The notes under the pieces are model-generated. The model saw nothing but the letters and a program-made list of their open reading frames with translations. It did not search any database and was not told the DNA's origin. Made by a program: the position numbers and the translations under genes. 64,000 bases of DNA, from assembly GCF_016446475.1 (NCBI RefSeq), contig NZ_JAEHFP010000008.1:1-64000 (forward strand), given 5' to 3'. Positions within the stretch are counted from its first letter, which is position 1. Each line of letters begins with the position of its first letter. The stretch comes from Paracoccus binzhouensis (GTDB taxonomy: Bacteria > Pseudomonadota > Alphaproteobacteria > Rhodobacterales > Rhodobacteraceae). This document shows, piece after piece, positions 16,320 to 24,499 of the stretch.

Positions 16320-17429
16320 TCACTTTTCCAGCAGGGCGCGGATCTCCAGCATCAGGCTCTCCATCAGCGCGTCGTCCAGCAGGCTGCCCTCCAGCCGCAG
16401 GATGTGGCCCTTGCCGTCCCTGGCCCGGCGGATCAGGATGCCGCTGGTGGTGCGGATGGTCATGTCGTCGATCCAGCCATAGCCCTCCGGCCTGGAGCGC
16501 GGCCGCCCTCCCCGGCTCGGCTCGCGCGGCGCGCTCTCCAGCGCCTGCAGCAGCGGCTCGATCAGGGCCCATTCCTCCTCGGCATCGGCGGGAACCCGCA
16601 CCGACAGCGCCTGGCGCAGCCGCGCCTCGGCGCCGTTGCGCAGCGCCGCCGACAGCCGCAGCCCGCGCCTTTCGGTCAGCGCCTCGGGAAAGCGCAGCAT
16701 GTCGCCCAGTTCCTCGAAGATCAGCGCAAAGGACCGCACCTTGGAGCGCTTGGCCTTCGACCCGGTGGCGAACAGCTTGTTCACCGCGTCCTCGGTATTG
16801 GCGAAGGCGCCCTGGTTGGCGGCGATCACGGCGATGCGGCCGCGCTCGAAATGGCTCAGCTCCTCGCGGACCTCGTTCTCCTCGACCATGGCCACGAAGG
16901 CCTCGTCGGCCTGGGTGCGCGGCCGGATCAGGGCGCGGATGCGGCTGTGCTTCTCGGCCTGGGTCAGCTCGTACAGCGCCCGCACCGCCTGCAGGCGACG
17001 ATAGCCCGAGAGCAGGCCGTAGCGCGGCCCCTGCCCCTCCGGCGCCTCCATCTCAAAGACCTCGATCGGCAGCCGCAGTCCATGCGCGGCGATCGACAGC
17101 CGCAGCTCCTGCATGTCCTCCTCGCTCATCACCATACGGTCGCGGATCATCGCGGCCTCGTCGATCTGCCCGATGGGCAGTTCGACGATCAGCAGCCCCT
17201 GCTTCTGCGCCGCATGCAGCCGGGCGGCGTCGGCCTCGGCCCGGGCACGGGCGGCGCGGCTCTCGGTGCTTTCGGCGCTGGTCAGGGCGGCGCTGTCGGC
17301 GGCGACCTGGGCAATGGGCGCGATGCCGCGGCCCAGGGCCGGACGCTCGAAGGTTTCGCTGCGAAACTGTTCCTCGATCCGGTCCAGATCGGCGCTGCTC
17401 GGGGTCTCCAGCCTTCTGCGCTTAGCCAT
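16320..17429 (-). CDS. parB: ParB-family plasmid partition protein
   Basis: A 369-residue DNA-binding partition protein. The ParB N-terminal nuclease-like domain appears as LPIGQIDEAAMIRDR, ELRLSIAAHGLRLPIEVFE, then GLLSGYRRLQAVRALYELTQ (the box II region) and VEENEVREELSHFERGR. A helix-turn-helix region follows around residues 200-260 (FATGSKAKRSKVRSFALIFEELG). The C-terminus holds an unusual basic patch (PSRGGRPRSRPEGYGW). The start overlaps the end of parA by 8 bp (ATGGCTAA), so the two are a coupled parAB operon. It should bind parS sites and form the segregation complex of this replicon. Confidence 0.92.
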   Translation of the reverse strand: MAKRRRLETPSSADLDRIEEQFRSETFERPALGRGIAPIAQVAADSAALTSAESTESRAARARAEADAARLHAAQKQGLLIVELPIGQIDEAAMIRDRMVMSEEDMQELRLSIAAHGLRLPIEVFEMEAPEGQGPRYGLLSGYRRLQAVRALYELTQAEKHSRIRALIRPRTQADEAFVAMVEENEVREELSHFERGRIAVIAANQGAFANTEDAVNKLFATGSKAKRSKVRSFALIFEELGDMLRFPEALTERRGLRLSAALRNGAEARLRQALSVRVPADAEEEWALIEPLLQALESAPREPSRGGRPRSRPEGYGWIDDMTIRTTSGILIRRARDGKGHILRLEGSLLDDALMESLMLEIRALLEK

Positions 17430-18831
17430 GCGCCTGCTCCTTCACCTGCGCGGCCCGTTCGGCCTGTTCCATCTGCAGATCGCGCCACCAGGTGCCCAAG
17501 ATCAGCTCCTTGACCTCGGCCCAGGTGCGGTCGAAGGTCTCGCGGCCGCGCACATAGGTCTCGCGGTTGAACTCGCGGTAATCGGCCTCGTAGATGCCGT
17601 TCACCTGCTCGCCGGCCTGGCCGACCATGGCGGTCAGCTCCTGGCGGTAGGTGGTCATGAAATCGCCGAAATAGGCCTGGATGACATTGGCAAGGTCGGT
17701 CTGCTGGCCGGCATCGAAGCGGGTGATGATCGCCCGCACCGCATCCCATTCGAAGCGCATCTCGGGCAGGCCGTCGCGGCGGCGGGCGGCGTTCTCGCCT
17801 TCCTCGACGCTGGCGAAGGTCGAATAGAGCATGTCGAAGAAGCGCCCGGTCGAATCGAATTCCAGGAACGAGGCGCCCAGCGGCACCAGCAGGATGTCGG
17901 CCGCCGCCAGGGCGTTGATGGTCAGGTAGCCAAGTGCCGGCGGGGTATCCAGGATGATGATGTCGTAGCTGTCGACGATGCGGTCGTTGACCAGCGCATT
18001 GCCGAGCGCGTCCCAGAGCGGCCAGCCGCGCAGGCCCATGCGCCAGACCGGCACCTGGAACTCGGCCCAGTAGAGGTTCAGCTGCGCGCCGAGCAGGTCG
18101 ATGTTCGGCCAATGCGTCTTCTGGATCAGGTCCTGGGCGGTGATCTTCAGCGCCTCGGTCAGGGTCTCGTCGAAGGGCAGGGGGGCTTGGCCCGCCGCCG
18201 CGCGCACCCGGTTCTCGTCCTGGAGCGCCAGGGCATAGTCCTTGGCCAGCAGCGGGAAGGCCGTGGACCATTCGTCGGCCACCTTGCCACCCATGATCGA
18301 GGTCATGCTGCCCTGGCTGTCTAGGTCGATGACCAGCACCTTGTAGCCGTCCAGCGCCGCCGACATGGCCAGATGCGCGGCGGTCGAGGTCTTGCCGACC
18401 CCGCCCTTGAAATTCGCCACGGCGATGGTCTTGGCCGGCAGGCCCTGAGGCCGCCAGGGCCGGTATTCCCGGCCGGCCGCGCCCTCGGTCGCGAAATGGT
18501 CGCGCAGGCGCAGCACGTCGTCGAGGCTGAACCATTTCGAATTGCCCTCGCCCTGGCCCTGGGGCAGGTCGGGGTTCTTCAGCAGCACGCGGCGGAAATG
18601 CGCGGGCGCCACCGGGATCAGGTAGCGGCAGACCTCCCAGGTCGAGAAGCGGCGCAGCCGCTTCCTGCCGTCCGGGGCATAGCCGCGTTCGGCCAGGTCC
18701 TGGCGGCCCTTGGCGGCGAAGGCGGCGGCTTTCGCGAATCGGGCGGTGTCGATAGGCTCGGACAGGCGCTCGGCGGCCCGGGCCGGGTTGATGTTGAAAT
18801 AGGGCGGAAGGGGGTCCTTGCCTGAGGACAT
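17422..18831 (-). CDS. parA: ParA-family partition ATPase, type Ia
   Basis: A 469-residue ATPase. An N-terminal extension of about 140 residues carries a winged-helix/MerR-like segment (FSTWEVCRYLIPVAPAHFRR), the mark of type Ia ParA proteins that repress their own promoter. Then come the deviant Walker A KGGVGKTSTAAHLA, VIDLDSQGS and the Walker B region IIILDTPPALGYLTINAL. The start at 18831 (MSSGK) has AGAGGTAGCGAC upstream. It lies divergent from rep across the origin, a common plasmid arrangement. Codon 1 could alternatively lie further upstream, but that stretch overlaps the putative operators. Confidence 0.92.
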   Translation of the reverse strand: MSSGKDPLPPYFNINPARAAERLSEPIDTARFAKAAAFAAKGRQDLAERGYAPDGRKRLRRFSTWEVCRYLIPVAPAHFRRVLLKNPDLPQGQGEGNSKWFSLDDVLRLRDHFATEGAAGREYRPWRPQGLPAKTIAVANFKGGVGKTSTAAHLAMSAALDGYKVLVIDLDSQGSMTSIMGGKVADEWSTAFPLLAKDYALALQDENRVRAAAGQAPLPFDETLTEALKITAQDLIQKTHWPNIDLLGAQLNLYWAEFQVPVWRMGLRGWPLWDALGNALVNDRIVDSYDIIILDTPPALGYLTINALAAADILLVPLGASFLEFDSTGRFFDMLYSTFASVEEGENAARRRDGLPEMRFEWDAVRAIITRFDAGQQTDLANVIQAYFGDFMTTYRQELTAMVGQAGEQVNGIYEADYREFNRETYVRGRETFDRTWAEVKELILGTWWRDLQMEQAERAAQVKEQAHG

Positions 18832-18865
18832 GTCGCTACCTCTGCGATGTGCTGCTTCGATGGAT

Positions 18866-18935
18866 GTTTTGGCGAAACTATTACACATCGCCGGGGGCAA
18901 GTGAATCACCCACCGGGGGTTCGCCGCGAAAATCC
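18866..18935. promoter_or_regulatory. Candidate par operators upstream of parA
   Basis: Two relatives of the palindrome at 16302 lie 35-100 bp upstream of the parA start: GTTTTGGCGAAAC (18866-18878) and GGTTCGCCGCGAAAATCC (18918-18935). Both contain a GCGAAA half-site, and the second has a perfect TTCGC-C-GCGAA core. They fit autoregulatory sites for type Ia ParA/ParB. Confidence 0.45.
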
Positions 18936-19349
18936 TGAAAAATCAGCAGAAAGCAGCAGCAGAAAGTTTGTGATTCCTTTCAGGTCTTTAGAATCTTTGC
19001 GTGATGAAAATCATCATATTTCAATTGGATAAAGGAAATCCGGGACCCGTTTACGGGTCCAAGGGCACCCGTCTGCGGGACGAAGGGCACCCGATTCCGG
19101 GATCGCGGGCACCGATTCGCGGGAACAGGGGTTTCCGGCTGCGGTATGGGCCCGGATATGCGGTTTTCGGCCCGGTTTCGCCCGGATATGCCATCTGCGC
19201 CTCCTGTAAACGGGTGCCTTTTCGGGCAGCGCGGCGCAAAGGAACCCGTCTACGGGACCGGGCGGCGGCGGCGATGGGGACCCGGATAGCTGTTGTCGGA
19301 AGGTACCTTATCCGTCATAATCTGCGGCAATGATAAGAAGGGCAGGGCG
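18936..19349. other. Putative origin of replication (AT-rich stretch plus iterons)
   Basis: Between divergent parA and rep lies an unusually AT-rich segment (about 18931-19035), a natural DNA-unwinding element in this GC-rich sequence. It is followed by the iteron array (separate entry). Two CCCGGATATG boxes 40 bp apart (19151, 19191) add further repeated structure. The rep start with its Shine-Dalgarno AAGGGCAGGGCG closes the region. The arrangement matches iteron-controlled Rep_3 plasmid origins. I saw no clear consensus DnaA box. Confidence 0.75.
19042..19259. repeat. Iterons, consensus about GGGCACCCGTYTRCGGGA
   Basis: Four direct copies at 19042, 19063, 19085 and 19107 are spaced about 22 bp, two helical turns. 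A fifth copy is inverted at 19203-19218, and a sixth is direct at 19241-19259. The core is (G)GGCACCCG-N4-CGGGA with small variations (GGGACCCG at the first, GGAACCCG at the sixth). Evenly phased copies ahead of a Rep_3 gene are the binding sites expected for the initiator. Confidence 0.8.
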
Positions 19350-20534
19350 ATGGATGACATTCCTCGGGACCAGCTTTCGGGCGCGCTGCGCCGGGGGGCG
19401 GTCAAGAAACACGTGGCGGCGATCCATGTCTCGGGCAAGCTGACGCTGTTGCAGCGCAAGCTGTCGAACGTGCTGCTGCTCAACGCCTATGACACGCTGA
19501 CCAGCCGCACGCGCCACCAGATCGACGCGCGGACGCTGTGCCTGATGATCGGCTATAACAGCAACGACATGGACACGCTGAAGCAGTCGCTGCGCGGGCT
19601 GGCCGAGACGGTCGCCGAATGGGACATGCTGGACGAGAAGGGCCAGCAGGAATGGGGCGTGTCGAGCCTGCTGAGCTATGCCAAGCTGAAGGGCGGGATC
19701 TGCGAATACGCCTATTCCCCGGCCCTGGCGGAAAAGCTGCACGATCCCAAGGTCTTTGCGCTGATCAACCTGAACATCCAGCGCCGCTTTACCAGCGGCC
19801 ATGCGCTGGCGCTTTACGAGAACTGCTACCGCTTCGTCAGGACCGGCTCGACCGGCTGGTGGCCGCTGGACCTGTTCCGGCGGCTGATGGGGGTGGACGG
19901 CAGCGCCTATTACGAGACCTTCAAGCACCTGAACGCCAAGGTCATCAAGCCGGCGGTGGACGAGGTGAACCGCACCAGCAACATCCTGCTGACCCCCGAG
20001 ACCCGCAAGCAGGGCAGGGTGGTGACCGACATCCGCTTCCGCATCAAGGAGAACCCGCAGCTGGCGATCCTGGACATGGACGATGGCGAGGGGATGCGGC
20101 ACGGCGCGGTCTATGCCCGGCTGCGCGACCTGGGCGTCAGCGACCGGCTGGCGCGGCAATGGCTTTCGGCGCATGGCGAGGAGCAGGTTCTGGAGAAGCT
20201 CGACTATGTCGAGACCCGCAAGAACGTCAAAAGCAAGCTGGGTTATCTGACCGCGGCGCTGGAGGGCAATTTCGGCCCGACACCCGAGCGGGCAGGGGAG
20301 GGGGGCGGCCCGAACCCGCGGGCCGAGCGGCTGCGCCGCATCCTCGATGCCGTCAAGGCGCGCACGCCCACCCAGCGCGATGCCGACAAGCGGCTGTTCC
20401 TGGCGCAGCTTTCCGATGCGCGCATGCGCGAGGATTTCGAGAAGCACGGCTGGATGTCGCCGCTGAACAGCACCCGCATCGCCGCCTTCTGGGAGGAGAT
20501 GTCGCCCGGCCTGCTGGAGGGGCTGGAGGAATAG
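19350..20534 (+). CDS. Rep_3/RepB-family replication initiator protein
   Basis: A 394-residue initiator with two winged-helix domains. The first spans roughly residues 20-150 (VSGKLTLLQRKLSNVLLLNA, IGYNSNDMDTLKQSLRGLAE) and the second roughly 150-260 (LNIQRRFTSGHALALYENCYRF, then NAKVIKPAVDEVNRTSNI), the standard RepA/RepB/RepE layout. It should bind the iterons immediately upstream. The C-terminal 130 residues are charged and less typical. The start at 19350 is taken for its ribosome-binding site; a TTG 57 bp upstream is in frame but unlikely. This gene makes the window a plasmid or chromid rather than main chromosome. Confidence 0.9.
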   Translation: MDDIPRDQLSGALRRGAVKKHVAAIHVSGKLTLLQRKLSNVLLLNAYDTLTSRTRHQIDARTLCLMIGYNSNDMDTLKQSLRGLAETVAEWDMLDEKGQQEWGVSSLLSYAKLKGGICEYAYSPALAEKLHDPKVFALINLNIQRRFTSGHALALYENCYRFVRTGSTGWWPLDLFRRLMGVDGSAYYETFKHLNAKVIKPAVDEVNRTSNILLTPETRKQGRVVTDIRFRIKENPQLAILDMDDGEGMRHGAVYARLRDLGVSDRLARQWLSAHGEEQVLEKLDYVETRKNVKSKLGYLTAALEGNFGPTPERAGEGGGPNPRAERLRRILDAVKARTPTQRDADKRLFLAQLSDARMREDFEKHGWMSPLNSTRIAAFWEEMSPGLLEGLEE

Positions 20535-20587
20535 CCCCTGGCGCCCCCGCTACCGGGCCGATCGCGATGCTGCAAACGCAGCATTTA

Positions 20588-20607
20588 TCATACCGATTAT
20601 GGTATGA
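20588..20607. promoter_or_regulatory. Operator TCATACC-N6-GGTATGA before the arabinonate operon
   Basis: A 7-bp perfect inverted repeat, extendable to ~10 bp per arm with slips, lies in an AT-rich patch 53 bp after rep and about 235 bp before the first sugar gene. It is the only obvious dyad in the 20535-20843 gap and is a reasonable sugar-responsive operator. No regulator gene is encoded beside the operon. Confidence 0.5.
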
Positions 20608-20721
20608 ATAATGGCGTCAATGTAATTTTATCATCATGTCCCTGGCTTGCTATCGTGCCGGCACGGCCCATGCCGGCAAGGCGCGGGTGACGGGCGGCCA
20701 TGCCGCCGGGGGGAGGAAGAC

Positions 20722-20862
20722 ATGACATTCGCAGCCACCGCCGCATCGGCGATCGTCTGTCCCTGTTCCGCCGGCCCCTGTCCCGTCGGCTGGGCCGGGC
20801 GGCCGCCGCCGCATCGTCCATGCCATGAACCGAAGGGTGTTCCATGTTCCTGTCGCAACTGA
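20722..20862 (+). CDS. Possible 46-residue cysteine-rich leader ORF
   Basis: An ATG at 20722 follows a near-perfect Shine-Dalgarno (GGGGGGAGGAAGAC) and opens a 46-codon frame ending inside the start of araD1 (19-bp overlap). The product has seven cysteines (CPCSAGPC, PCHEP, VPCSC) and many prolines. No family was recognised. The strong ribosome site argues that it is translated, possibly coupling translation to araD1. The composition could equally be chance in GC-rich DNA. Confidence 0.35.
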   Translation: MTFAATAASAIVCPCSAGPCPVGWAGRPPPHRPCHEPKGVPCSCRN

Positions 20863-21830
20863 GACTGACCGATGGCAGCCGCGCCGTGGCGCTGCGCGAC
20901 GGCGGCGGCGCCCATCTGGTGCCGGGGGCGGAAAGCAGCCGCGACCTGGCGCTGGCCGCCATTGCCGCCGGGCATGGGCTGGCCGAGGAGGCGCGGCGGC
21001 GCGGGCAGGGCGCGGCGGTCGATCTGGTCCAGGCCCTGGACGAGGGGCGGATGCTGCTGCCGGTCGATCATCCCGACCCGGCGCATCTGCACCTGACCGG
21101 GACGGGGCTGACGCATCTGGGCTCGGCCGCGACGCGGGATGCGATGCATGGCGACCCGGATGCGGGCGAGCTGACCGACAGCATGAAGATGTTCCGCATG
21201 GGGCTGGAGGGAGGCAAGCCGCGCCGGGGCGAGATCGGCGTGCAGCCGGAATGGTTCTACAAGGGCAACGGCCATGCCGCGGTGGCGCCGGGGGCGGCGC
21301 TGGCCTCGCCCGGCTTCGCGCTGGATGCCGGCGAGGAGCCCGAGATCGCCGGGCTTTATGTCATCGGCCCGGACGGGCGGCCGTTCCGCATGGGCTTCGC
21401 GCTGGGCAACGAGTTCTCGGACCATGTGACCGAGCGGGGCAACTACCTGTGGCTGGCGCATTCCAAGCTGCGCCCGGCCAGCTTCGGCCCCGAGATGCTG
21501 CTGGGCGCGTTGCCGCAGCATGTCGAGGGCACCAGCCGCATCCTGCGCGACGGCGCGGTGATCTGGGAGAAACCCTTCCTCTCGGGCGAGGCGAACATGA
21601 GCCACAGCATCGCCAACCTGGAATATCACCATTTCAAATACGGGCTGTTCCGCCAGCCGGGCGACGTGCATGTGCATTTCTTCGGCACGGCGACGCTGTC
21701 CTTTGCCGATGGCATCCATACCCGGCCGGGCGACTGCTTCGAGATCGAGGCGGCGGCGCTGGGCCTGCCGCTGCGCAATCCGCTGGAAGGTGCCGCCGGT
21801 GCCGGTTCCGCCATGGTCGAGGTGCTGTGA
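20844..21830 (+). CDS. araD1: AraD1-family fumarylacetoacetase-fold protein (sugar-acid catabolism)
   Basis: A 328-residue protein with the FAH-superfamily fold in its second half: QPEWFYKGNGHA, GLYVIGPDGRPFRMGFALGNEFSDH, YLWLAHSKLRPASFGPE, then SGEANMSHSIANLEYHHF. AraD1 proteins recur in non-phosphorylative L-arabinose/galactarate-type operons, where they are thought to act on 2-keto-3-deoxy sugar acids. Here it would replace the DapA-like 2-keto-3-deoxyarabinonate dehydratase, which is absent from the operon. It is coupled by an ATGA overlap to the dehydratase gene. Confidence 0.8.
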   Translation: MFLSQLRLTDGSRAVALRDGGGAHLVPGAESSRDLALAAIAAGHGLAEEARRRGQGAAVDLVQALDEGRMLLPVDHPDPAHLHLTGTGLTHLGSAATRDAMHGDPDAGELTDSMKMFRMGLEGGKPRRGEIGVQPEWFYKGNGHAAVAPGAALASPGFALDAGEEPEIAGLYVIGPDGRPFRMGFALGNEFSDHVTERGNYLWLAHSKLRPASFGPEMLLGALPQHVEGTSRILRDGAVIWEKPFLSGEANMSHSIANLEYHHFKYGLFRQPGDVHVHFFGTATLSFADGIHTRPGDCFEIEAAALGLPLRNPLEGAAGAGSAMVEVL

Positions 21831-23578
21831 TGGGCAAGACCTTCACCCCCGCCCCCTGGCCGCGCCCGCTGCGCTCGCAGCACTGGTATGGCGGCACCTC
21901 GCGCGACACGATCTATCACCGCGGCTGGATGAAGAATCAGGGCTATCCGCACGACCTGTTCGACGGCCGCCCGGTGATCGGCATCCTGAATACCTGGTCC
22001 GACCTGACGCCCTGCAACGGCCATCTGCGCGAACTGGCCGAGAAGGTGAAGGCCGGGGTCTGGGAGGCCGGCGGCTTTCCGGTCGAGGTGCCGGTGTTCT
22101 CGGCGTCCGAGAACACCTTCCGCCCGACGGCGATGATGTTTCGCAACCTCGCGGCGCTGGCCATCGAGGAAACCATCCGCGGCCAGCCGATGGACGGCGC
22201 GGTGCTGCTGGTCGGCTGCGACAAGACCACGCCCAGCCTGCTGATGGCGGCGGCCTCGACCGACATTCCGTCCATCGTCGTCACCGGCGGCCCGATGCTG
22301 AACGGCTATTTCCGCGGCGAGCGCGTCGGCTCGGGCACGCATCTGTGGAAATTCAGCGAAGCCGTGAAGGCCGGCGAGATGACGCAGGAGGAGTTCCTGG
22401 AGGCCGAGGCGAGCATGTCCCGCTCATCCGGCACCTGCAACACCATGGGCACGGCCTCGACCATGGCCTCGATGGCCGAGGCGCTGGGGATGGCGCTGTC
22501 GGGCAATGCCGCGATTCCGGCGGTGGATTCGCGCCGCCGCGTCATGGCGCAGCTGTCGGGCCGGCGCATCGTGCAGATGGTCAAGGACGACCTGAAACCC
22601 AGCGACATCCTGACCAAGGCGGCGTTCGAGAACGCGATCCGCACCAATGGCGCCATCGGCGGCTCGACCAACGCGGTGGTGCACCTGCTGGCGCTGGCCG
22701 GCCGGGTCGGGGTCGATGTGACGCTGGACGACTGGGACCGCTGCGGCCGTGACGTCAAGACCATCGTGAACCTGATGCCCTCGGGGAAATACCTGATGGA
22801 GGAGTTCTTCTATGCCGGCGGGTTGCCGGTGGTCATCAAGCGGCTGGGCGAGGCCGGGCAGCTGCACAAGGACGCGCTGACCGTCAGCGGCGCCACGATC
22901 TGGGACGAGGTCAAGGACGTGGTGAACTGGAACGAGGACGTGATCCTGCCCGCCGACCGGCCCCTGACCGACCAGGGCGGCATCGCGGTGCTGCGCGGCA
23001 ACCTGGCGCCGAATGGCGCGGTGCTGAAGCCCTCGGCCGCCAGCCCGCATCTGATGGTGCATCGCGGCCGGGCGGTCGTCTTCGAGGATATCGACGACTA
23101 CAAGGCCAGGATCGAGGACGAGGCGCTGGACATCGACGAGACCTGCGTCATGGTGCTGAAGAACTGCGGCCCCAAGGGCTATCCCGGCATGGCCGAGGTC
23201 GGCAACATGGGCCTGCCGCCCAAGGTGCTGAGGAAGGGCATCACCGACATGGTGCGGATTTCCGACGCGCGCATGTCGGGCACGGCTTACGGCACCGTGG
23301 TCCTGCATACCTCGCCCGAGGCGGCGGCGGGCGGGCCGCTGGCCGTGGTGCGCGACGGTGACATGATCGAACTGGACGTGCCGAACCGCCGGCTGCACCT
23401 GGACATTTCCGATGCGGAACTGGCGGCGCGGCTGGCGGCATGGCAGCCGCTGCCCGACCAGCCGGCGAGCGGTTACGCCTGGCTGCATCAGGCGCATGTC
23501 ATGGGCGCGGATACCGGCGCGGACCTGGATTTCCTGCGCGGCTGCCGCGGCAACCCGGTCGGAAAGGACAGCCACTGA
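21830..23578 (+). CDS. IlvD/Edd-family L-arabinonate (sugar-acid) dehydratase
   Basis: A 582-residue Fe-S dehydratase giving 2-keto-3-deoxy sugar acids. Cluster cysteines stand in DLTPCNGHL, LLVGCDKTTPS and SGTCNTMGTAST. The family's C-terminal GPKGYPGMAEVG and SDARMSGTAYG are intact. Length and the DLTPCNGHL opening fit the pentonate/hexonate dehydratase branch rather than the amino-acid IlvD. Both flanking genes overlap it by single ATGA junctions. The substrate, L-arabinonate or D-galactonate/D-fuconate, is inferred from the operon. Confidence 0.9.
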   Translation: MGKTFTPAPWPRPLRSQHWYGGTSRDTIYHRGWMKNQGYPHDLFDGRPVIGILNTWSDLTPCNGHLRELAEKVKAGVWEAGGFPVEVPVFSASENTFRPTAMMFRNLAALAIEETIRGQPMDGAVLLVGCDKTTPSLLMAAASTDIPSIVVTGGPMLNGYFRGERVGSGTHLWKFSEAVKAGEMTQEEFLEAEASMSRSSGTCNTMGTASTMASMAEALGMALSGNAAIPAVDSRRRVMAQLSGRRIVQMVKDDLKPSDILTKAAFENAIRTNGAIGGSTNAVVHLLALAGRVGVDVTLDDWDRCGRDVKTIVNLMPSGKYLMEEFFYAGGLPVVIKRLGEAGQLHKDALTVSGATIWDEVKDVVNWNEDVILPADRPLTDQGGIAVLRGNLAPNGAVLKPSAASPHLMVHRGRAVVFEDIDDYKARIEDEALDIDETCVMVLKNCGPKGYPGMAEVGNMGLPPKVLRKGITDMVRISDARMSGTAYGTVVLHTSPEAAAGGPLAVVRDGDMIELDVPNRRLHLDISDAELAARLAAWQPLPDQPASGYAWLHQAHVMGADTGADLDFLRGCRGNPVGKDSH

Positions 23579-24489
23579 TGAAACTCGCGCTCGTCGGCAT
23601 TGGCAAGATCGCGCTGGACCAGCACGTTCCGGCGCTGGCCTCCAGCCCGGACTGGGAACTGGCCGCGACGGTCAGCCGCCATGGCCGCGCCCCGGGCATC
23701 GAGGCTTTCCCGCGCATCGAGGACATGCTCGACGCCCGCCCCGACATCGGCGCGGTCAGCCTGTGCCTGCCGCCCGTGCCCCGTTTCGAGGCGGCGCAGG
23801 CGGTGCTGCGCGCGGGGCGTCACCTGATGCTGGAAAAGCCGCCCGGCGCGACCTTGGCCGAGGTGCATATCCTGCGCGACCTGGCGCAGGCGCAGGGGGT
23901 GACGCTTTATGCCACCTGGCATTCGCGCATGGCCCATGCCGTTGCCGGTGCCAAGGCCTGGCTGGCGGATCGCGTGATCCACGAGGGCCGCATCACCTGG
24001 CGCGAGGACGTGCGCAAGTGGCATCCCGGCCAGGACTGGATCTTCGAGGCCGGCGGCATGGGCGTCTTCGACCCCGGCATCAACGCGCTGTCGATCCTGA
24101 CCGAGATCCTGCCGATGCCGGTGCATCTGCGCGCCGCCGAGCTGGATTTCCCGGAAAACCGCCAGGCCCCCATCGCCGCGCGGCTGGCGCTGTCGGGCAA
24201 CATCACCGCCGATTTCGACTTTCGCCAGCAGGGCCCGCAGACCTGGGACATGGAATTCGCGACCGACGCCGGCCGCCTCGCGTTGCGGCTGGGCGGCAAT
24301 GTGCTGGAGATCGACGGAGTCGAGGCCGGCGGGCAGGCCAGCATCATGGGCGAATATCCGGCGCTTTACGCGCGCATGGCGGAACTGGTGCGCAGGGGCG
24401 CCTCCGAGGTGGACCTGTCGCCGATGGTGCTGGTGGCGGACGCCTTTACCCTCGGCAGCCGCAACACCGTGGACGTATTCGAATTCTGA
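23578..24489 (+). CDS. Gfo/Idh/MocA sugar 1-dehydrogenase (L-arabinose/D-galactose type)
   Basis: A 303-residue NAD(P)-dependent dehydrogenase. The N-terminal Rossmann motif is LALVGIGKIALDQHVPAL, and the conserved catalytic Lys stands in LMLEKPPG (near residue 88). The middle has GGMGVFDPGINALSIL with the family His/Asp replaced by Asp-Pro-Gly-Ile-Asn, as in D-galactose and L-arabinose 1-dehydrogenases. It oxidises the aldose to an aldonolactone, the first step of the pathway. No lactonase gene is present in the operon, so opening is spontaneous or encoded elsewhere. Confidence 0.85.
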   Translation: MKLALVGIGKIALDQHVPALASSPDWELAATVSRHGRAPGIEAFPRIEDMLDARPDIGAVSLCLPPVPRFEAAQAVLRAGRHLMLEKPPGATLAEVHILRDLAQAQGVTLYATWHSRMAHAVAGAKAWLADRVIHEGRITWREDVRKWHPGQDWIFEAGGMGVFDPGINALSILTEILPMPVHLRAAELDFPENRQAPIAARLALSGNITADFDFRQQGPQTWDMEFATDAGRLALRLGGNVLEIDGVEAGGQASIMGEYPALYARMAELVRRGASEVDLSPMVLVADAFTLGSRNTVDVFEF

Positions 24490-24499
24490 AGGAAGACCG

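Noticed and set aside
19307-19318. TTATCCGTC as a DnaA box
   Set aside because: It matches only part of the TTATCCACA consensus; not enough to claim a site.
16320-20534. A repABC replication module
   Set aside because: The initiator gene is on the opposite strand from parAB and is a Rep_3 protein, and there is no RepC downstream of parB.
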